Source of the DNA: Lentimicrobium sp.
GTDB taxonomy: Bacteria > Bacteroidota > Bacteroidia > Bacteroidales > Lentimicrobiaceae
Direction: 5' to 3'
NCBI GenBank assembly: GCA_019429275.1
Contig: JAHYJC010000014.1
Span: 31,209 to 95,208, forward strand
Length of the DNA: 64,000 nucleotides
Of the stretch, positions 27,283-37,327 are shown in pieces. Positions within the stretch are counted from its first letter, which is position 1. The number at the start of each line of letters is the position of its first letter. The notes beneath the pieces were generated by a model that saw nothing but the letters and a program-made list of their open reading frames with translations, searched no databases and was not told the origin of the DNA. Position numbers and translations under genes: made by a program.

Positions 27283-27537
27283 TTATGCCATTTTATTAAC
27301 GAAACGGGTAAGCTTTGACTTAAGATTACCAGCCTTATTTTTGTGAATAACGGTTTTCTTGGCAAGTTTATCGATCAGTGAGATAAGTTTAGGTAGCTTT
27401 TCTGAAGCTTCCGTTTTGTTATCCATTGCCCTGAATTTACGAACTGCATTGCGCATGGTTTTGCTGTAATACCTATTGCGCAAACGACGGGTTTCGCTTG
27501 ATCTGATTCTTTTGAGTGATGATTTGTGATTTGCCAT
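27283..27537 (-). CDS. rpsT: 30S ribosomal protein S20
   Basis: An 84-aa basic protein with the S20 start [35 protein letters not shown] and C-terminal [19 protein letters not shown]. It binds 16S rRNA 5' domain. A tRNA-Glu gene lies 18 bp upstream on the same strand, so the two may share a transcript. Confidence 0.96.
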   Translation of the reverse strand: MANHKSSLKRIRSSETRRLRNRYYSKTMRNAVRKFRAMDNKTEASEKLPKLISLIDKLAKKTVIHKNKAGNLKSKLTRFVNKMA

Positions 27538-27555
27538 TTTGTTAAATCTGTTTTG

Positions 27556-27627
27556 TAGTCCGTAGGGGAATCGAACCCCTATTACCAGGATGAAAACCTG
27601 GCGTCCTAACCGTTAGACGAACGGACC
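27556..27627 (-). tRNA. tRNA-Glu (anticodon TTC)
   Basis: The minus strand folds as a 72-nt cloverleaf: acceptor GGTCCGT/ACGGACT (with one G-U), anticodon arm CCAGG-TTTTCAT-CCTGG giving anticodon TTC, and T arm GGGG-TTCGATT-CCCC. The CCA end is not encoded. A TACATTTG box lies 27 bp upstream. Confidence 0.95.
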
Positions 27628-27653
27628 ATCAGGAGTTTATTGTTTTGGGACTG

Positions 27654-27661
27654 CAAATGTA
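27654..27661 (-). promoter_or_regulatory. Candidate -7 box for tRNA-Glu / rpsT
   Basis: Minus strand TACATTTG fits TAnnTTTG and lies 27 bp before the first base of tRNA-Glu. Confidence 0.45.
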
Positions 27662-27791
27662 CAACTATTTTTTATTCCTCCAAATATCAATATATTTTTT
27701 TTCACAATTTATGAATTTACACTCATTTAATGCGATAAATACTGATAATCAGATATATGGATAGATTCTATATTCCTTCTCACATTGAAAG

Positions 27792-28478
27792 TTACTCTGC
27801 CGGGTCAGCCTGAAATCGAAAACCCAGCCGTTTTCCGGTTTTTAAAGTCATATTATCGAGTGAAGCCTGGATATCTGATACGGTTACCATTTTGACTTCA
27901 TCATAAGGTGGCGTCAGCAAATCGAAATTAATGGTGTAGAGAATGGCCGATTCAATAATTTGTGCAACAGAGTCGCGATTGACCAATGAAGTGGAGAAGT
28001 TGTTGTAAAGCATTCCCAACTCTCTTTTTCCTTCAATAAAGTAATGCAGGTCTCGGTTTACAAAGATTCTGCCAATCATATATCCAATATCATTTATCCT
28101 GTTGTATTTAAATGAGTCGGCCAAAAAATTAAATACATTGATAACACCGCAATACGATCGGGTTTTGTCGTCATGAATGTAATTGGTTTTCATCACTTCA
28201 TGGGTTCTCGAAAACTCAAAAATATTGGTGTGCATCATAAAAAGCAGTACATCACCTCCGAATTTAAGTTCAAACTCAAATTCACCTCTGTCTCTGAAAT
28301 CAAAAGGAATCAGCTGCTCATTACCGTTAAACCGCTCCTGGTAGTCTCTCACCATTTCAATAATCACACTTTTAAACTGCCTGAAAGTGGTTAATGTTTT
28401 CTGATAAACCTCTTGCTTGAGCAGAGCTTTGTTTCTCAGAACTTCAAACAAATCTGATCTGGGATTGCTGTCTTCCAT
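27792..28478 (-). CDS. Conserved hypothetical protein
   Basis: A 228-aa soluble protein not recognised as a named family. It has no signal peptide or membrane helix. It is rich in aromatic and charged residues (FNGNEQLIPFDFRDRGEFEFELKFGGDVLLFMMHTNIFEFSR; YFIEGKRELGMLYNNF), ending KTGKRLGFRFQADPAE. Composition and codon use look like a real gene, and there is no competing frame. It stands alone on the minus strand between tRNA-Glu and an oxidoreductase. Confidence 0.75.
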   Translation of the reverse strand: MEDSNPRSDLFEVLRNKALLKQEVYQKTLTTFRQFKSVIIEMVRDYQERFNGNEQLIPFDFRDRGEFEFELKFGGDVLLFMMHTNIFEFSRTHEVMKTNYIHDDKTRSYCGVINVFNFLADSFKYNRINDIGYMIGRIFVNRDLHYFIEGKRELGMLYNNFSTSLVNRDSVAQIIESAILYTINFDLLTPPYDEVKMVTVSDIQASLDNMTLKTGKRLGFRFQADPAE

Positions 28479-28603
28479 ATAAAAAAGTTCAGATTCAAAA
28501 ATAGGTTGCTTGATGCAAACCTAATTGTTTTCAGGCTTACTTGCAACAAAATATGAGGAAAGTTCAGAAAATAATTAAGTTGCAGATTCTTTGCAACCAG
28601 AAA

Positions 28604-30166
28604 TCAAATAACCCCCATTTTTACAGCGACAGCTTGTGCAGACCGCTGCCCATCCATAGCTGATGAAACAATACCTCCGGCATAACCTGAACCTTCTCCG
28701 CAAGGATAAAGCCCTTCGAGTTGAGAATGACAAAGGGTTTGTTCGTCTCTGGGTATTCTGACCGGTGAAGAGGTGCGCGACTCGAAACCTGTGAGAACAG
28801 CATCGGAGGTAATAAAACCTTTCATTTTCCGGTCAAAATCATGAAAAGCAATTTTTAATCTTGCGGCAACAAATCCAGGCAGGAGCTCATGAAGGGGAAG
28901 GCTTACCAATCCCGGATTATATGAACACGGGGGAAGTGAGGAAGAAATCTTATCTTTCAGAAAATCTGTCAGGCGCTGAGCAGGTGCTTTAAAACTTCCG
29001 CCTGAAGCAGCCCATGCACGCTGTTCAAGGCTGCGCTGCAATTCAAGTGCGGCAAATGCTCCGGCATCATTGTATTGCTGCCAATCTTCGGGTTCTATAG
29101 CTACGGCGATACCAGAGTTTGCGTAAGGTGAATTGCGCATGGAATTCGACATGCCATTGACCACAATTTCTCTGTTTTCGGTGGCAGCTGGTACAATAAT
29201 TCCTCCCGGACACATACAAAACGAAAATACGCCCCGGCCATCTGCCTGGGTTACAAGACTGTATGTTGCTGCTGGTATGTGAGGCCCGCGGTCTTCCAGG
29301 CGGTATTGTATCCGGTCGATCAACTGCTGCGGATGTTCCACCCTTACTCCCAGAGCAAAGGGCTTTGCCTCGAGGGCAAGATTTGCGCGACTGAGCATTT
29401 CATAAACATCGCGTGCCGAATGACCGGTTGCCATAATAACAGCATTTGCTTTATATTCATTATTCAAATGATCAACAACACCTTTTATTTTCCCTTTGTT
29501 TATCAAAAGTGTGGTTATCCTCCTGTTAAAGTAAAATTCACCACCAGCTTCCAGAATGGTCCTTCGCATGGAAGCTATGATTCCAGGAAGCCGGTCGGTG
29601 CCGATGTGAGGATGTGCATCAATAAGTATATCTTCCGAAGCGCCATGTTCGACGAATATCCTTAAAATCCCTGAAACATCACCTCTTTTGTTTGAACGCG
29701 TATATAATTTTCCATCAGAGTAAGTACCGGCCCCACCTTCTCCAAAGCAGTAATTTGAATCAGGATTAAGTTTCTCGCCCCGATTGAGCAGTGCGATGTC
29801 ATATTTGCGGGCTTTTACATCTTTTCCGCGCTCAATTATCACAGGCTTCAAGCCATTTGAGATGAGGGTGAGCGCAGCAAACAAACCGGCAGGTCCGGCA
29901 CCTACAACCAAAACAACGGGTCTGTGAGAAATATCAGGATATACCGTTTTAGTAATTTTCTCGGAATGCGGTAAGTGTTCACTTATAAAAATCTCCGCTT
30001 TCAGCCTGAAAACCAACTTATTACGGGCATCAATGGAACGTTTGAGCGGTCTTATATGAAATATTTTCCCCTGAGGAATGCCCAGGATTGAAGCAGCAAC
30101 ATGTTTCCACCTTAGTGGATCAGCTGCTTCGGAAGGGTTCAACTTTATTTCAAGAATTTTCCTCAT
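28604..30166 (-). CDS. FAD-dependent dehydrogenase (COG2509-like)
   Basis: A 520-aa flavoprotein. After ~90 N-terminal residues that look like a small alpha/beta domain (LGIPQGKIFHIRPLKRSIDARNK), the FAD-binding Rossmann motif VVLVVGAGPAGLFAALTLISNGLKPVIIERG appears, followed by NYCFGEGGAGTYSDGKLYTR, a family signature, and near the end GLYPCGEGSGYAGGIVSSAMDG, which closes the FAD site. The substrate is unknown; this uncharacterised family is widespread in bacteria. No operon partner is evident. Confidence 0.87.
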   Translation of the reverse strand: MRKILEIKLNPSEAADPLRWKHVAASILGIPQGKIFHIRPLKRSIDARNKLVFRLKAEIFISEHLPHSEKITKTVYPDISHRPVVLVVGAGPAGLFAALTLISNGLKPVIIERGKDVKARKYDIALLNRGEKLNPDSNYCFGEGGAGTYSDGKLYTRSNKRGDVSGILRIFVEHGASEDILIDAHPHIGTDRLPGIIASMRRTILEAGGEFYFNRRITTLLINKGKIKGVVDHLNNEYKANAVIMATGHSARDVYEMLSRANLALEAKPFALGVRVEHPQQLIDRIQYRLEDRGPHIPAATYSLVTQADGRGVFSFCMCPGGIIVPAATENREIVVNGMSNSMRNSPYANSGIAVAIEPEDWQQYNDAGAFAALELQRSLEQRAWAASGGSFKAPAQRLTDFLKDKISSSLPPCSYNPGLVSLPLHELLPGFVAARLKIAFHDFDRKMKGFITSDAVLTGFESRTSSPVRIPRDEQTLCHSQLEGLYPCGEGSGYAGGIVSSAMDGQRSAQAVAVKMGVI

Positions 30167-30243
30167 GAACAGGAAAAATTTTATAAAATCATTCGGTTGC
30201 CTTATTGAAAGACCATGCAGAAAACTTACTGAAAATTTTATGA

Positions 30244-31017
30244 TTATTCAAAAGTGAATGAAAGAAGAAAGAGTTTTGAATTTAATTTATCGACGGCCTC
30301 AGTATAAATATTTCCTTCTCTTTTCAGCACATCTGTAATCCCATAAGACATTTTTACCTCTATCCCAAATTTAAAAAATGTGGTATAAAAGTCTATTCCT
30401 GCCCCAAGCTCTCCGTAAAGGTCATTTCGGTTGATGGCGAGGTAAGTATTGTTATTCTCTTTGCTTTTCTTTTTTGAATCGCTGGCCAGGTCAAGAGCAT
30501 ATTTGCCTCCCACGAGCCAGTATGGACGTAGGTTGTTTAACCTGCGACCTTTAAATTTCAGGTGAAAAGGAAACTCAACAAACGTTGATTGAATTTTTTT
30601 ATTAACAGAAATAAAATTTGTATCTCCTTCAAAAACAGTTCTTATCGAATACATAAGGTCACGCTCGCCAAATGAAAGGGAAGGAATAAATCGCAGATCG
30701 CCATAATCATTGATTCTAAGGTTGGAAACAATTCCTATGGTAAATCCCAGTGCCGGCTTATGTTCAATAGAAAATAAGTTTGCCGTATCAGAGTATAAAT
30801 CAGGAGTTTGCAAAGTAGAATAACCGGTATTCTGAAAACCTGGAATTGTTTTTAATGTAAATAGCATCTCATTCAAGCCCAATACAAATCCAAAATGATA
30901 AGGTGCAACGTCATATGAAGGAAGATTACGTACTTTAACACGTTGCGCATAAACCCCCGAAGACCAGATTCCAGAAAGCAACAATAACAAAAGTAACCGA
31001 ACTGTTAACCTTCGCAT
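30244..31017 (-). CDS. porT: PorT-like outer-membrane beta-barrel protein (T9SS-associated)
   Basis: The ATG at 31017 (MRRLTVRLLLLLLLSGIWSSGVYAQ) gives a good signal peptide, 39 nt inside the ORF-track start. The mature part matches PorT/SprT: YDVAPYHFGFVLGLNEMLF, LGFTIGIVSNLRINDYGDLRFIPSLSFGERDLMY and the alternating beta pattern to a terminal Phe-rich strand (KLFLLSFTFE). PorT is required for gingipain export by T9SS in Porphyromonas; its exact job is unclear. It fits the porV, plug and cargo-domain genes elsewhere in the window. Confidence 0.8.
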   Translation of the reverse strand: MRRLTVRLLLLLLLSGIWSSGVYAQRVKVRNLPSYDVAPYHFGFVLGLNEMLFTLKTIPGFQNTGYSTLQTPDLYSDTANLFSIEHKPALGFTIGIVSNLRINDYGDLRFIPSLSFGERDLMYSIRTVFEGDTNFISVNKKIQSTFVEFPFHLKFKGRRLNNLRPYWLVGGKYALDLASDSKKKSKENNNTYLAINRNDLYGELGAGIDFYTTFFKFGIEVKMSYGITDVLKREGNIYTEAVDKLNSKLFLLSFTFE

Positions 31018-31084
31018 TAATTTTATTTTTTCAATTGTAACGATGATTGTAAACATTTATTTTGCATTAATTTCTATACCTAGT

Positions 31085-32107
31085 TTAGTAATGCAAGCCA
31101 GGCATGAGATTTGCTTCTTTAAACAACCTTAATTTATTCACAGGAACAACCCCAACCTCTTCGCAAACAAGCCCTCCTGCAAGGTTTGAAAGTGCAACCA
31201 TAAGTTCAGGTGATGAATTTACAGCCACGCAAAGCGACGCTACACTAATAACGGTATCACCTGCACCTGAAACATCAGAAATATTTCGCACATAAGCCGG
31301 CATCATCACTTCAACAGGATCGTTATTGGTATTTTTTCTTAAATAAACGCCTTTTTCCGAAAGGGTTACCATTACTGACTTTAAAGCCTGTTTTTGCTGC
31401 AATGCAACTACAGCCTTCCTTATGTTTTCAATGTCGCTGCCATCTATTTCTGTTTTCAGCCCTTCGCGAATCTCTTTAAGGTTGGGTTTGAATAACTCCA
31501 CCCCTTTATAAGCATCAAAATTCTTTTTTTTAGGATCAACCACCACGGGAATGTGCAGAGCCTGTGCGTGCGCCAGAAGGCGTTCGATAACCCGGCACGT
31601 AAGGACTCCTTTGTTATAGTCCTGCAGAATAATTACGCTGACGGCATTGTTTTTAATCATGGAAAATACTCCTGAAATGAGATTGTCCTCTTCGAGCTGA
31701 CTCAAATCGGCATCCATTTCCTCATCTACCCTAAGCATCTGAACATTATTCCCAATGACCCTGAATTTGATGGTGGTCATTCTTTCAGTGCTTCTGATTA
31801 TTCCATTGGTTGAAATTCCCTCATGCTTAAGCAAATCAATAAATTCATTTCCACGCAGGTCGTCGCCTATTACTGAACAAAGCAAGGGAACAGCCCCTAA
31901 AGATTTGATATTGAGTGCCACATTTGCAGCACCGCCCAGCATATTTTCACGCTTATCGAGCAGCACAACAGGCACAGGTGCTTCGGGAGAAATCCTGTCT
32001 ACTTTCCCCTTCAGGTAAGAATCTATCATTACATCACCAAGAATAAGTACATGTTTTCCTTCGAAACCGGAAAATGCTCTATTTATTTCTTCGGGACTAA
32101 ATTTCAT
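31085..32107 (-). CDS. D-glycero-beta-D-manno-heptose-7-phosphate kinase (HldE/RfaE kinase domain)
   Basis: A 340-aa PfkB/ribokinase-fold sugar kinase with the RfaE-type beginning (FEGKHVLILGDVMIDSYLKGKVDRISPEAPVPV), NMLGGAANVALNIKSLGA and the catalytic VSGAGDTVISVASLCVA near the C-terminus. It lacks the nucleotidyltransferase domain of bifunctional HldE, so it would be the HldA-type single-domain enzyme for LPS heptose. Other heptose genes are not adjacent. It starts 68 bp upstream of porT. A TATCTTTG box precedes it. Confidence 0.85.
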   Translation of the reverse strand: MKFSPEEINRAFSGFEGKHVLILGDVMIDSYLKGKVDRISPEAPVPVVLLDKRENMLGGAANVALNIKSLGAVPLLCSVIGDDLRGNEFIDLLKHEGISTNGIIRSTERMTTIKFRVIGNNVQMLRVDEEMDADLSQLEEDNLISGVFSMIKNNAVSVIILQDYNKGVLTCRVIERLLAHAQALHIPVVVDPKKKNFDAYKGVELFKPNLKEIREGLKTEIDGSDIENIRKAVVALQQKQALKSVMVTLSEKGVYLRKNTNNDPVEVMMPAYVRNISDVSGAGDTVISVASLCVAVNSSPELMVALSNLAGGLVCEEVGVVPVNKLRLFKEANLMPGLHY

Positions 32108-32142
32108 TGCGCTGAGGGTTCTGTATTAACTTATTGGCGATG

Positions 32143-32150
32143 CAAAGATA
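32143..32150 (-). promoter_or_regulatory. Candidate -7 box for the heptose kinase gene
   Basis: Minus strand TATCTTTG fits TAnnTTTG, 36 bp upstream of the kinase start. No clear -33 box. Confidence 0.4.
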
Positions 32151-32182
32151 AACTTTCTTAAACTGTGATAACCCATACCAAT

Positions 32183-33631
32183 TTACTCATCAAAGAAATT
32201 GCTCTTGAAATTTACAAGGTATAGTTCCTTTGCAGTTCGGGTTATTGCCGTATACAACCATTTAACAAATGAACTGTCGATCATTTCATCGGTAAGATAC
32301 CCATGATCAATGAAAACGGCATCCCATTGTCCGCCCTGTGTTTTATGACAGGTCAGCGCATAGGCAAATTTTGCCTGCACAGCATTGAAGAATGGGTTGT
32401 TTTTCACTTTTTCGGTTCTGACTGAAACAGGGTTGACTTCAGTAAAATCGAGCATTATTTCATCATAAAGTTTGGTCATTTCATTCTGTGGAAGCGAAGC
32501 AGATGCAATATTCATCGAATCGAGGAGAAGTTTAATTTCAATTACGCCTTCTTCGGGATAATCAAGCAACTGAACAGCAATGTCGGCAAACCTGAGACCA
32601 TACATTTCTCCTATTTTCTGAATTCTACGGACCTCAGCCATATCTCCGTTGGCAATAAAACCAGCTTTCGAACTTTTAGGCAACCAGAAATAGTTATTTT
32701 TGGTAATCATAATAATATCTCCTGATGAAAGCTCGGTTTCGCGGAAAAGCAATCGTTCCCTGATTTCATTATTGAACATGTTTGCCCTTTTGTTCGACCG
32801 GGTGATGATGCAGGTATTTTCCACCCCAAATCGCGAATAACACGAATTCAGTGAATCTTCAAAATCAGTTCCGTCAATCCGCTTGATATCAGTAAAGCTG
32901 TTCAAATGAAAAAACGGAAACTCCGGTTTTTCATCATTAACCTTTTTCCTTAAATCTGTTGCATTTGACAGTACCCCGCTTTCAAGCGATTGCCTGACGA
33001 CTTCATTCAACTCAAAAGAATGAATATCGAGATGGTAAACACTCTTCAGATATTCGATATTCAGGGCTGGACTTATTTCATCGCCTACTGGCGGCAACTG
33101 GGCAGCATCGCCGATGAGCAGAAGTCGGCAACCTTCAGCATTATAAATATAATTAATAAGATCTTCCAGAATATCGCGGTGTGAATAGATGCCCTGATCG
33201 GCCGAAGCAGTGGGACCCGGAATCATAGAAGCTTCGTCAACTATAAAAAGGGTATATTTGTGAGGGTTAGAAGCCAGTGTCATCGACATTTTTCCATCGC
33301 TTCCGGTGGTTGAACGGTAAATTTTACGGTGAATGGTGAAGGCCTGCTTTTTTGAATAACTTCCAAGCACTTTAGCGGCTCTTCCTGTGGGTGCAAGCAA
33401 AACCGATTGCATTCCTGCCATTGGCAAAACCTTAACAAGAGCGCTAACCAGCGTGGTTTTGCCAGTTCCGGCATAGCCCTTGAGCATAAAGGCAAACTGA
33501 TGCCGGGGAAGGTCTGGCCGGGTAATAAACGATGAAATAAGGTCAATAGCTTCGACCTGTCCATTGGTGGGTTCGTGCCCCAGTTTATTCAATATTTTAC
33601 CGGCTATCAGCCGTGAGTCCATTTCAAGCAT
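32183..33631 (-). CDS. RecD-like superfamily 1B DNA helicase
   Basis: A 482-aa ATP-dependent helicase. Walker A FMLKGYAGTGKTTLVSALV, motif Ia LLAPTGRAAKVL, motif II YTLFIVDEASMI, motif III RLLLIGDAAQLPPVG, and the C-terminal motifs YALTCHKTQGGQWDAVFID and YTAITRTAKELYLV match Pif1/RecD helicases. It is shorter than RecD2 and has no RecBC partner here, as is common in Bacteroidota. It begins 10 bp downstream of the outer-membrane protein gene, on the same strand. Confidence 0.9.
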   Translation of the reverse strand: MLEMDSRLIAGKILNKLGHEPTNGQVEAIDLISSFITRPDLPRHQFAFMLKGYAGTGKTTLVSALVKVLPMAGMQSVLLAPTGRAAKVLGSYSKKQAFTIHRKIYRSTTGSDGKMSMTLASNPHKYTLFIVDEASMIPGPTASADQGIYSHRDILEDLINYIYNAEGCRLLLIGDAAQLPPVGDEISPALNIEYLKSVYHLDIHSFELNEVVRQSLESGVLSNATDLRKKVNDEKPEFPFFHLNSFTDIKRIDGTDFEDSLNSCYSRFGVENTCIITRSNKRANMFNNEIRERLLFRETELSSGDIIMITKNNYFWLPKSSKAGFIANGDMAEVRRIQKIGEMYGLRFADIAVQLLDYPEEGVIEIKLLLDSMNIASASLPQNEMTKLYDEIMLDFTEVNPVSVRTEKVKNNPFFNAVQAKFAYALTCHKTQGGQWDAVFIDHGYLTDEMIDSSFVKWLYTAITRTAKELYLVNFKSNFFDE

Positions 33632-33640
33632 AGAAAAAAT

Positions 33641-36019
33641 TTAAAACGGGTAACCAATTCCAAAATTCCAATTGATATCTCTCATCTGAAATTTTGCCGG
33701 TCTGAACCACCTTGATCCTGATTGCTCTCCCGGGTCGTAAACCGGCAAACCACCATCAATCCTGAAAATAAAAAAACTAAAATCGAGGCGAAAACCAAAT
33801 CCGACATCGAGTGCCATGGATTTAAAAAACCGCGATGCCCTGAAATTTCCTTCCGGAAAATCTTCATTCTCTTTCAGCATCCAGATGTTTCCGGCATCTG
33901 CAAAAACACCTCCACCCAAATAACTGTATATGGGAAAACGATATTCCAGATTTGTTTCAATCCAAAGATCTCCAACGCGTTCAAATGTCCTTTTTACAGG
34001 CGAATAATATTCACCGGGGCCAACCGAGCGTATTGGCCATCCGCGCAATCCATTGGCCCCGCCGGCAAAAAAACCTTTCTCAAAAGGCAAGGCAAATGAA
34101 TTTCCGTAGGGCACACCAATTCCAAAAGCAAAGCGCGAAACAAGGGTTTGTCCCTGGCCAGTGGGTTTATAAAATCTCACATCTACATCGCTGCGCAGGT
34201 ACTGTGCATATCTAATCCCAAACAATGTATAATTGCCTTCGGTATCGGTGGCAGCATCAACGGCCTTGCTATATAAATTAAGCACGTTTCCGGCCGATTC
34301 AACATTGCCTCTGAAAAACCAGTAATTGCTGCTTGAATTAAACTCCTGATTATTAAATATAAATGAGTATTTCAATGCCAACACCAAATGATCGGTATAT
34401 TGATTAAGAAACCGTGGATCACTTTTTTCGAGAAGATAAGCAGAGAAGGCACTATCACGGGTGATGCTGACAGAACTCAATTCAACCGGAGTGAATAAAT
34501 GACGGGTAACCTGTGAGGCATTCCACTCATAACCGAAGGATAGATAGCTTACATACCGCGTGTACCAAGACCTTTGCTGATAATTCAACCCGGAGGCAAT
34601 GGTAGTTTTTGCTTTTGAATTCAATCCCAATCTGCTGAAGCTAAATGGTGTAAGTAAGGATGGAAAATCCAGGCCGGTTTCAAAACCAGCTTCAAGTGAA
34701 TTGAAAATTGAGGGTGAACTACTGCCTTCGATATCATAATCCGATTCAAATTCAAATGCTCCCCGCAACTTAAGCCTCAGAGTTTCTGCTCCTCTGAAAA
34801 TATTGCGGTTTCTGTAGTTTACACTGCTTCCTAATCCAACATATCCTCCGGCGTTGGTCCCTTCAGCTTCAATGGTAAACATATTTACCGGAGAACGCGC
34901 CATCCTGATGTCGCAATTCAGAAGTCCGTAATTCATAGGCTCCGAAGTGCCGGCCAGCGAAACCGGATTCACATTTACAGAAACATACCGGCTCACACCC
35001 AGGTTCTGCAAACGGTTGTAAGTAAGGTTGATTAACTTTTGACTATACGGTTTCCCCGAAGACATGAACAGTGACCTTGACAAAACCACCGGCCTGAGGC
35101 GTATTTCGGATCGGTAGATGTGATAAAAATCGGGCTTAGATCCGAGAAGTGTATCTTTTTTAGAGCGATAGGCAAGGGTATCATTCTGCACCCCTACTGG
35201 CATTATATTGTCGGCAAAATTCGAATTGATGTAGATATTGTTGATAAAATAGCGTTTATGGTTCAGGCGAAAAGCAGAATCGGTGGGTGAAGAAGGCCGT
35301 TGCCTGATATTCTCAATTCTGACTGTTACATCTGCCGTTCTCTGGGTGATTGTGGTATCTACTTCAAAAAATATATATTCCCTGGAAAAAGCATAATAAC
35401 CAACATCCCTCAGGTCGCGGGTTATGCGTTCGCGTTCATCCCTAATCAGGTATGCATCGTATTGTCCACCCGGCTTAAGCAGCGAGGTTTTTTGTATATC
35501 GCGTATAAAATGTCTCAGACTGTCGTCGGCCATTACAAATTTAATTTCACCAAAGTGGAAAGGCTCGGTAGTATGTGTGAAGAATCTTGTTCTGGATTTA
35601 TCTCTTCTGATATGAATTTCACGGCTGACCGTTGCCCCGAAGTATCCCTTATTATTAAGGTATATTGTCATGGGGATGAGAGAGTTATCGATCATTGATG
35701 AATCGAGCAAAACAGGAGCCTGTCCGAGCCGCGTACGCATGATTTTTTTAAAACGCGAGTCTTTCTGCCCCGAAAAAAGGTCGTGCATCCATACCCCTGG
35801 CCTGAGTACAACTAAAAACTTGTTATTTGGTTTTGGCTGGGCAAAATTCAACAGGTCGGTGCTGTTGATGCCGGCGTGGTCGGTTTTTATGGTATTTGAA
35901 ACATGCAGATACCCCCCACGCTTTTGTATTCGCTTTGCCGGACTGCATGAAGCGAAAATACCAACCAATAAAAGTGGAACACACAATCGGATTAAATAAC
36001 CAGGGGACCAATTTTGCAT
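33641..36019 (-). CDS. BamA/TamA-family outer-membrane lipoprotein
   Basis: The ATG at 36019 (MQNWSPGYLIRLCVPLLLVGIFASC) starts a lipoprotein signal with Cys ~25 (ASCSPAKRIQKRGG); the ORF-track start is 39 nt longer. POTRA-like modules follow (~80-330; for example IDAHL-type FGEIKFV and YFINNIYINSNF), then a 16-strand-type barrel (~400-792) with GGANGLRGWPIRSVGPGEYY, the conserved Omp85 loop-6 region (variant RGWP), ending FGIGYPF with a terminal Phe. Such TamL-like lipoproteins are a Bacteroidota variation of TamA and probably help surface-protein or lipid transport. Confidence 0.85.
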   Translation of the reverse strand: MQNWSPGYLIRLCVPLLLVGIFASCSPAKRIQKRGGYLHVSNTIKTDHAGINSTDLLNFAQPKPNNKFLVVLRPGVWMHDLFSGQKDSRFKKIMRTRLGQAPVLLDSSMIDNSLIPMTIYLNNKGYFGATVSREIHIRRDKSRTRFFTHTTEPFHFGEIKFVMADDSLRHFIRDIQKTSLLKPGGQYDAYLIRDERERITRDLRDVGYYAFSREYIFFEVDTTITQRTADVTVRIENIRQRPSSPTDSAFRLNHKRYFINNIYINSNFADNIMPVGVQNDTLAYRSKKDTLLGSKPDFYHIYRSEIRLRPVVLSRSLFMSSGKPYSQKLINLTYNRLQNLGVSRYVSVNVNPVSLAGTSEPMNYGLLNCDIRMARSPVNMFTIEAEGTNAGGYVGLGSSVNYRNRNIFRGAETLRLKLRGAFEFESDYDIEGSSSPSIFNSLEAGFETGLDFPSLLTPFSFSRLGLNSKAKTTIASGLNYQQRSWYTRYVSYLSFGYEWNASQVTRHLFTPVELSSVSITRDSAFSAYLLEKSDPRFLNQYTDHLVLALKYSFIFNNQEFNSSSNYWFFRGNVESAGNVLNLYSKAVDAATDTEGNYTLFGIRYAQYLRSDVDVRFYKPTGQGQTLVSRFAFGIGVPYGNSFALPFEKGFFAGGANGLRGWPIRSVGPGEYYSPVKRTFERVGDLWIETNLEYRFPIYSYLGGGVFADAGNIWMLKENEDFPEGNFRASRFFKSMALDVGFGFRLDFSFFIFRIDGGLPVYDPGEQSGSRWFRPAKFQMRDINWNFGIGYPF

Positions 36020-36213
36020 AGGACGAAAAGTATGCAAATTTAATGCATTCTCAGGCACATTTCACAGAAAATATCATGCTCTGGGGATTTGCAGGCTTTA
36101 TCTTTTAATCATCATGTAAAAGTCAGTGCAACAATTTTCCAATAAAATCAAGATGAGAATGCTACGACATTGACGGCAAACTTTCCACGGCAATATATAA
36201 CATACTTAACCTC

Positions 36214-37155
36214 CTACCAGGGAATGTTAAGTTCCTTAACCTCATTTTGATAAAACTCTTCCAGTTTTTTAACGAGTTCTTTTGAAATTGGTTGTGAAAT
36301 GGCCGATAGGTTGCTGTTTAACTGTTGAATACTTGTGTTGCCCGGAATTACTGTAGATACAGCATTATGGGCCAGGCAAAAAGATATTGCGGTTTGCGAA
36401 AGATTTGCCTCGTGTCCGATAATGTTCTTTAGCTTATTTACCAAAGTTGCCCTTGTTTTAATGTCGTTATCCGACCAACGGCTCCTTACATCAGTAAAAA
36501 CAATATTTTCATGATATTTTCCGGTAAGCCAGCCGGAATCCAAAGGAATTTTTACGATTATGCCAACCTTTTTTGCTTTGGCCAGGTCAAAGGCTCTTGC
36601 AGCATCCTGATGAAGAATGTTATAAAACACCTCTATTACCTCGCAGTTTGTAGTCTGCATGAATAGTTTTATCTCTTCATAAGTATCAAGAGATGCACCA
36701 AAAGCCCTTATTTTTCCTTCATTTTTAAGTTTTTCAAGTATTTCGTAATGGTTATTTTTATTGCCATCCAAATATTCCATAGGAGGATTGTGAATGATTA
36801 AGGAGTCCACATAATCCATCTGTAATCTTTTTAAACTTCCCTCCAGAGATTTTCTGATGTAATCTGATTTATAATTGGTTTCTCCAGAGTCGGTGTGGCC
36901 AAATTTTGTATTGATAACGATTTTATCTCTATCATAATTTTTAAAGGCAATGCCCAATCTTGTTTCACTTGTTCCAAATCCATAATTTGGCGCTGTATCA
37001 AAGAAGTTTACACCCGATTCAATAGACTTGTGCACCATTTCTATGGCTTCTTTTTCAGTCATTCCTTTCCAGCCGGAATTTATACCCAGTTGCCATGCGC
37101 CCAAACCAATTTCAGAAACAAATGGTGATTGCTCAATTAGTCTGTTGTATTTCAT
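36214..37155 (-). CDS. Aldo/keto reductase
   Basis: A 313-aa TIM-barrel NADPH-dependent reductase. FFDTAPNYGFGTSETRLG carries the catalytic Asp and Tyr, VINTKFGHTD the Lys, and YVDSLIIHNPP the His region; the C-terminal VSTVIPGNTSIQQLNSNL is the NADPH phosphate loop. The substrate is unknown. It is transcribed alone, separated by ~170 bp from its neighbours on both sides. Confidence 0.9.
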   Translation of the reverse strand: MKYNRLIEQSPFVSEIGLGAWQLGINSGWKGMTEKEAIEMVHKSIESGVNFFDTAPNYGFGTSETRLGIAFKNYDRDKIVINTKFGHTDSGETNYKSDYIRKSLEGSLKRLQMDYVDSLIIHNPPMEYLDGNKNNHYEILEKLKNEGKIRAFGASLDTYEEIKLFMQTTNCEVIEVFYNILHQDAARAFDLAKAKKVGIIVKIPLDSGWLTGKYHENIVFTDVRSRWSDNDIKTRATLVNKLKNIIGHEANLSQTAISFCLAHNAVSTVIPGNTSIQQLNSNLSAISQPISKELVKKLEEFYQNEVKELNIPW

Positions 37156-37327
37156 TGTGATTACGATAATTTAATTTTAAACAGTGTGTGTTCAAGAAAG
37201 AGCTTAACCACCGCCAACAGTTAAAAGTTGTTCGTTAACTGGTGTTTGGTGCTTCGAAGAACTCACCTGTCGGAATAAAGAAAAACTTATCAGATATGGA
37301 ACAAATTTACGCCTTAAATTATTACTT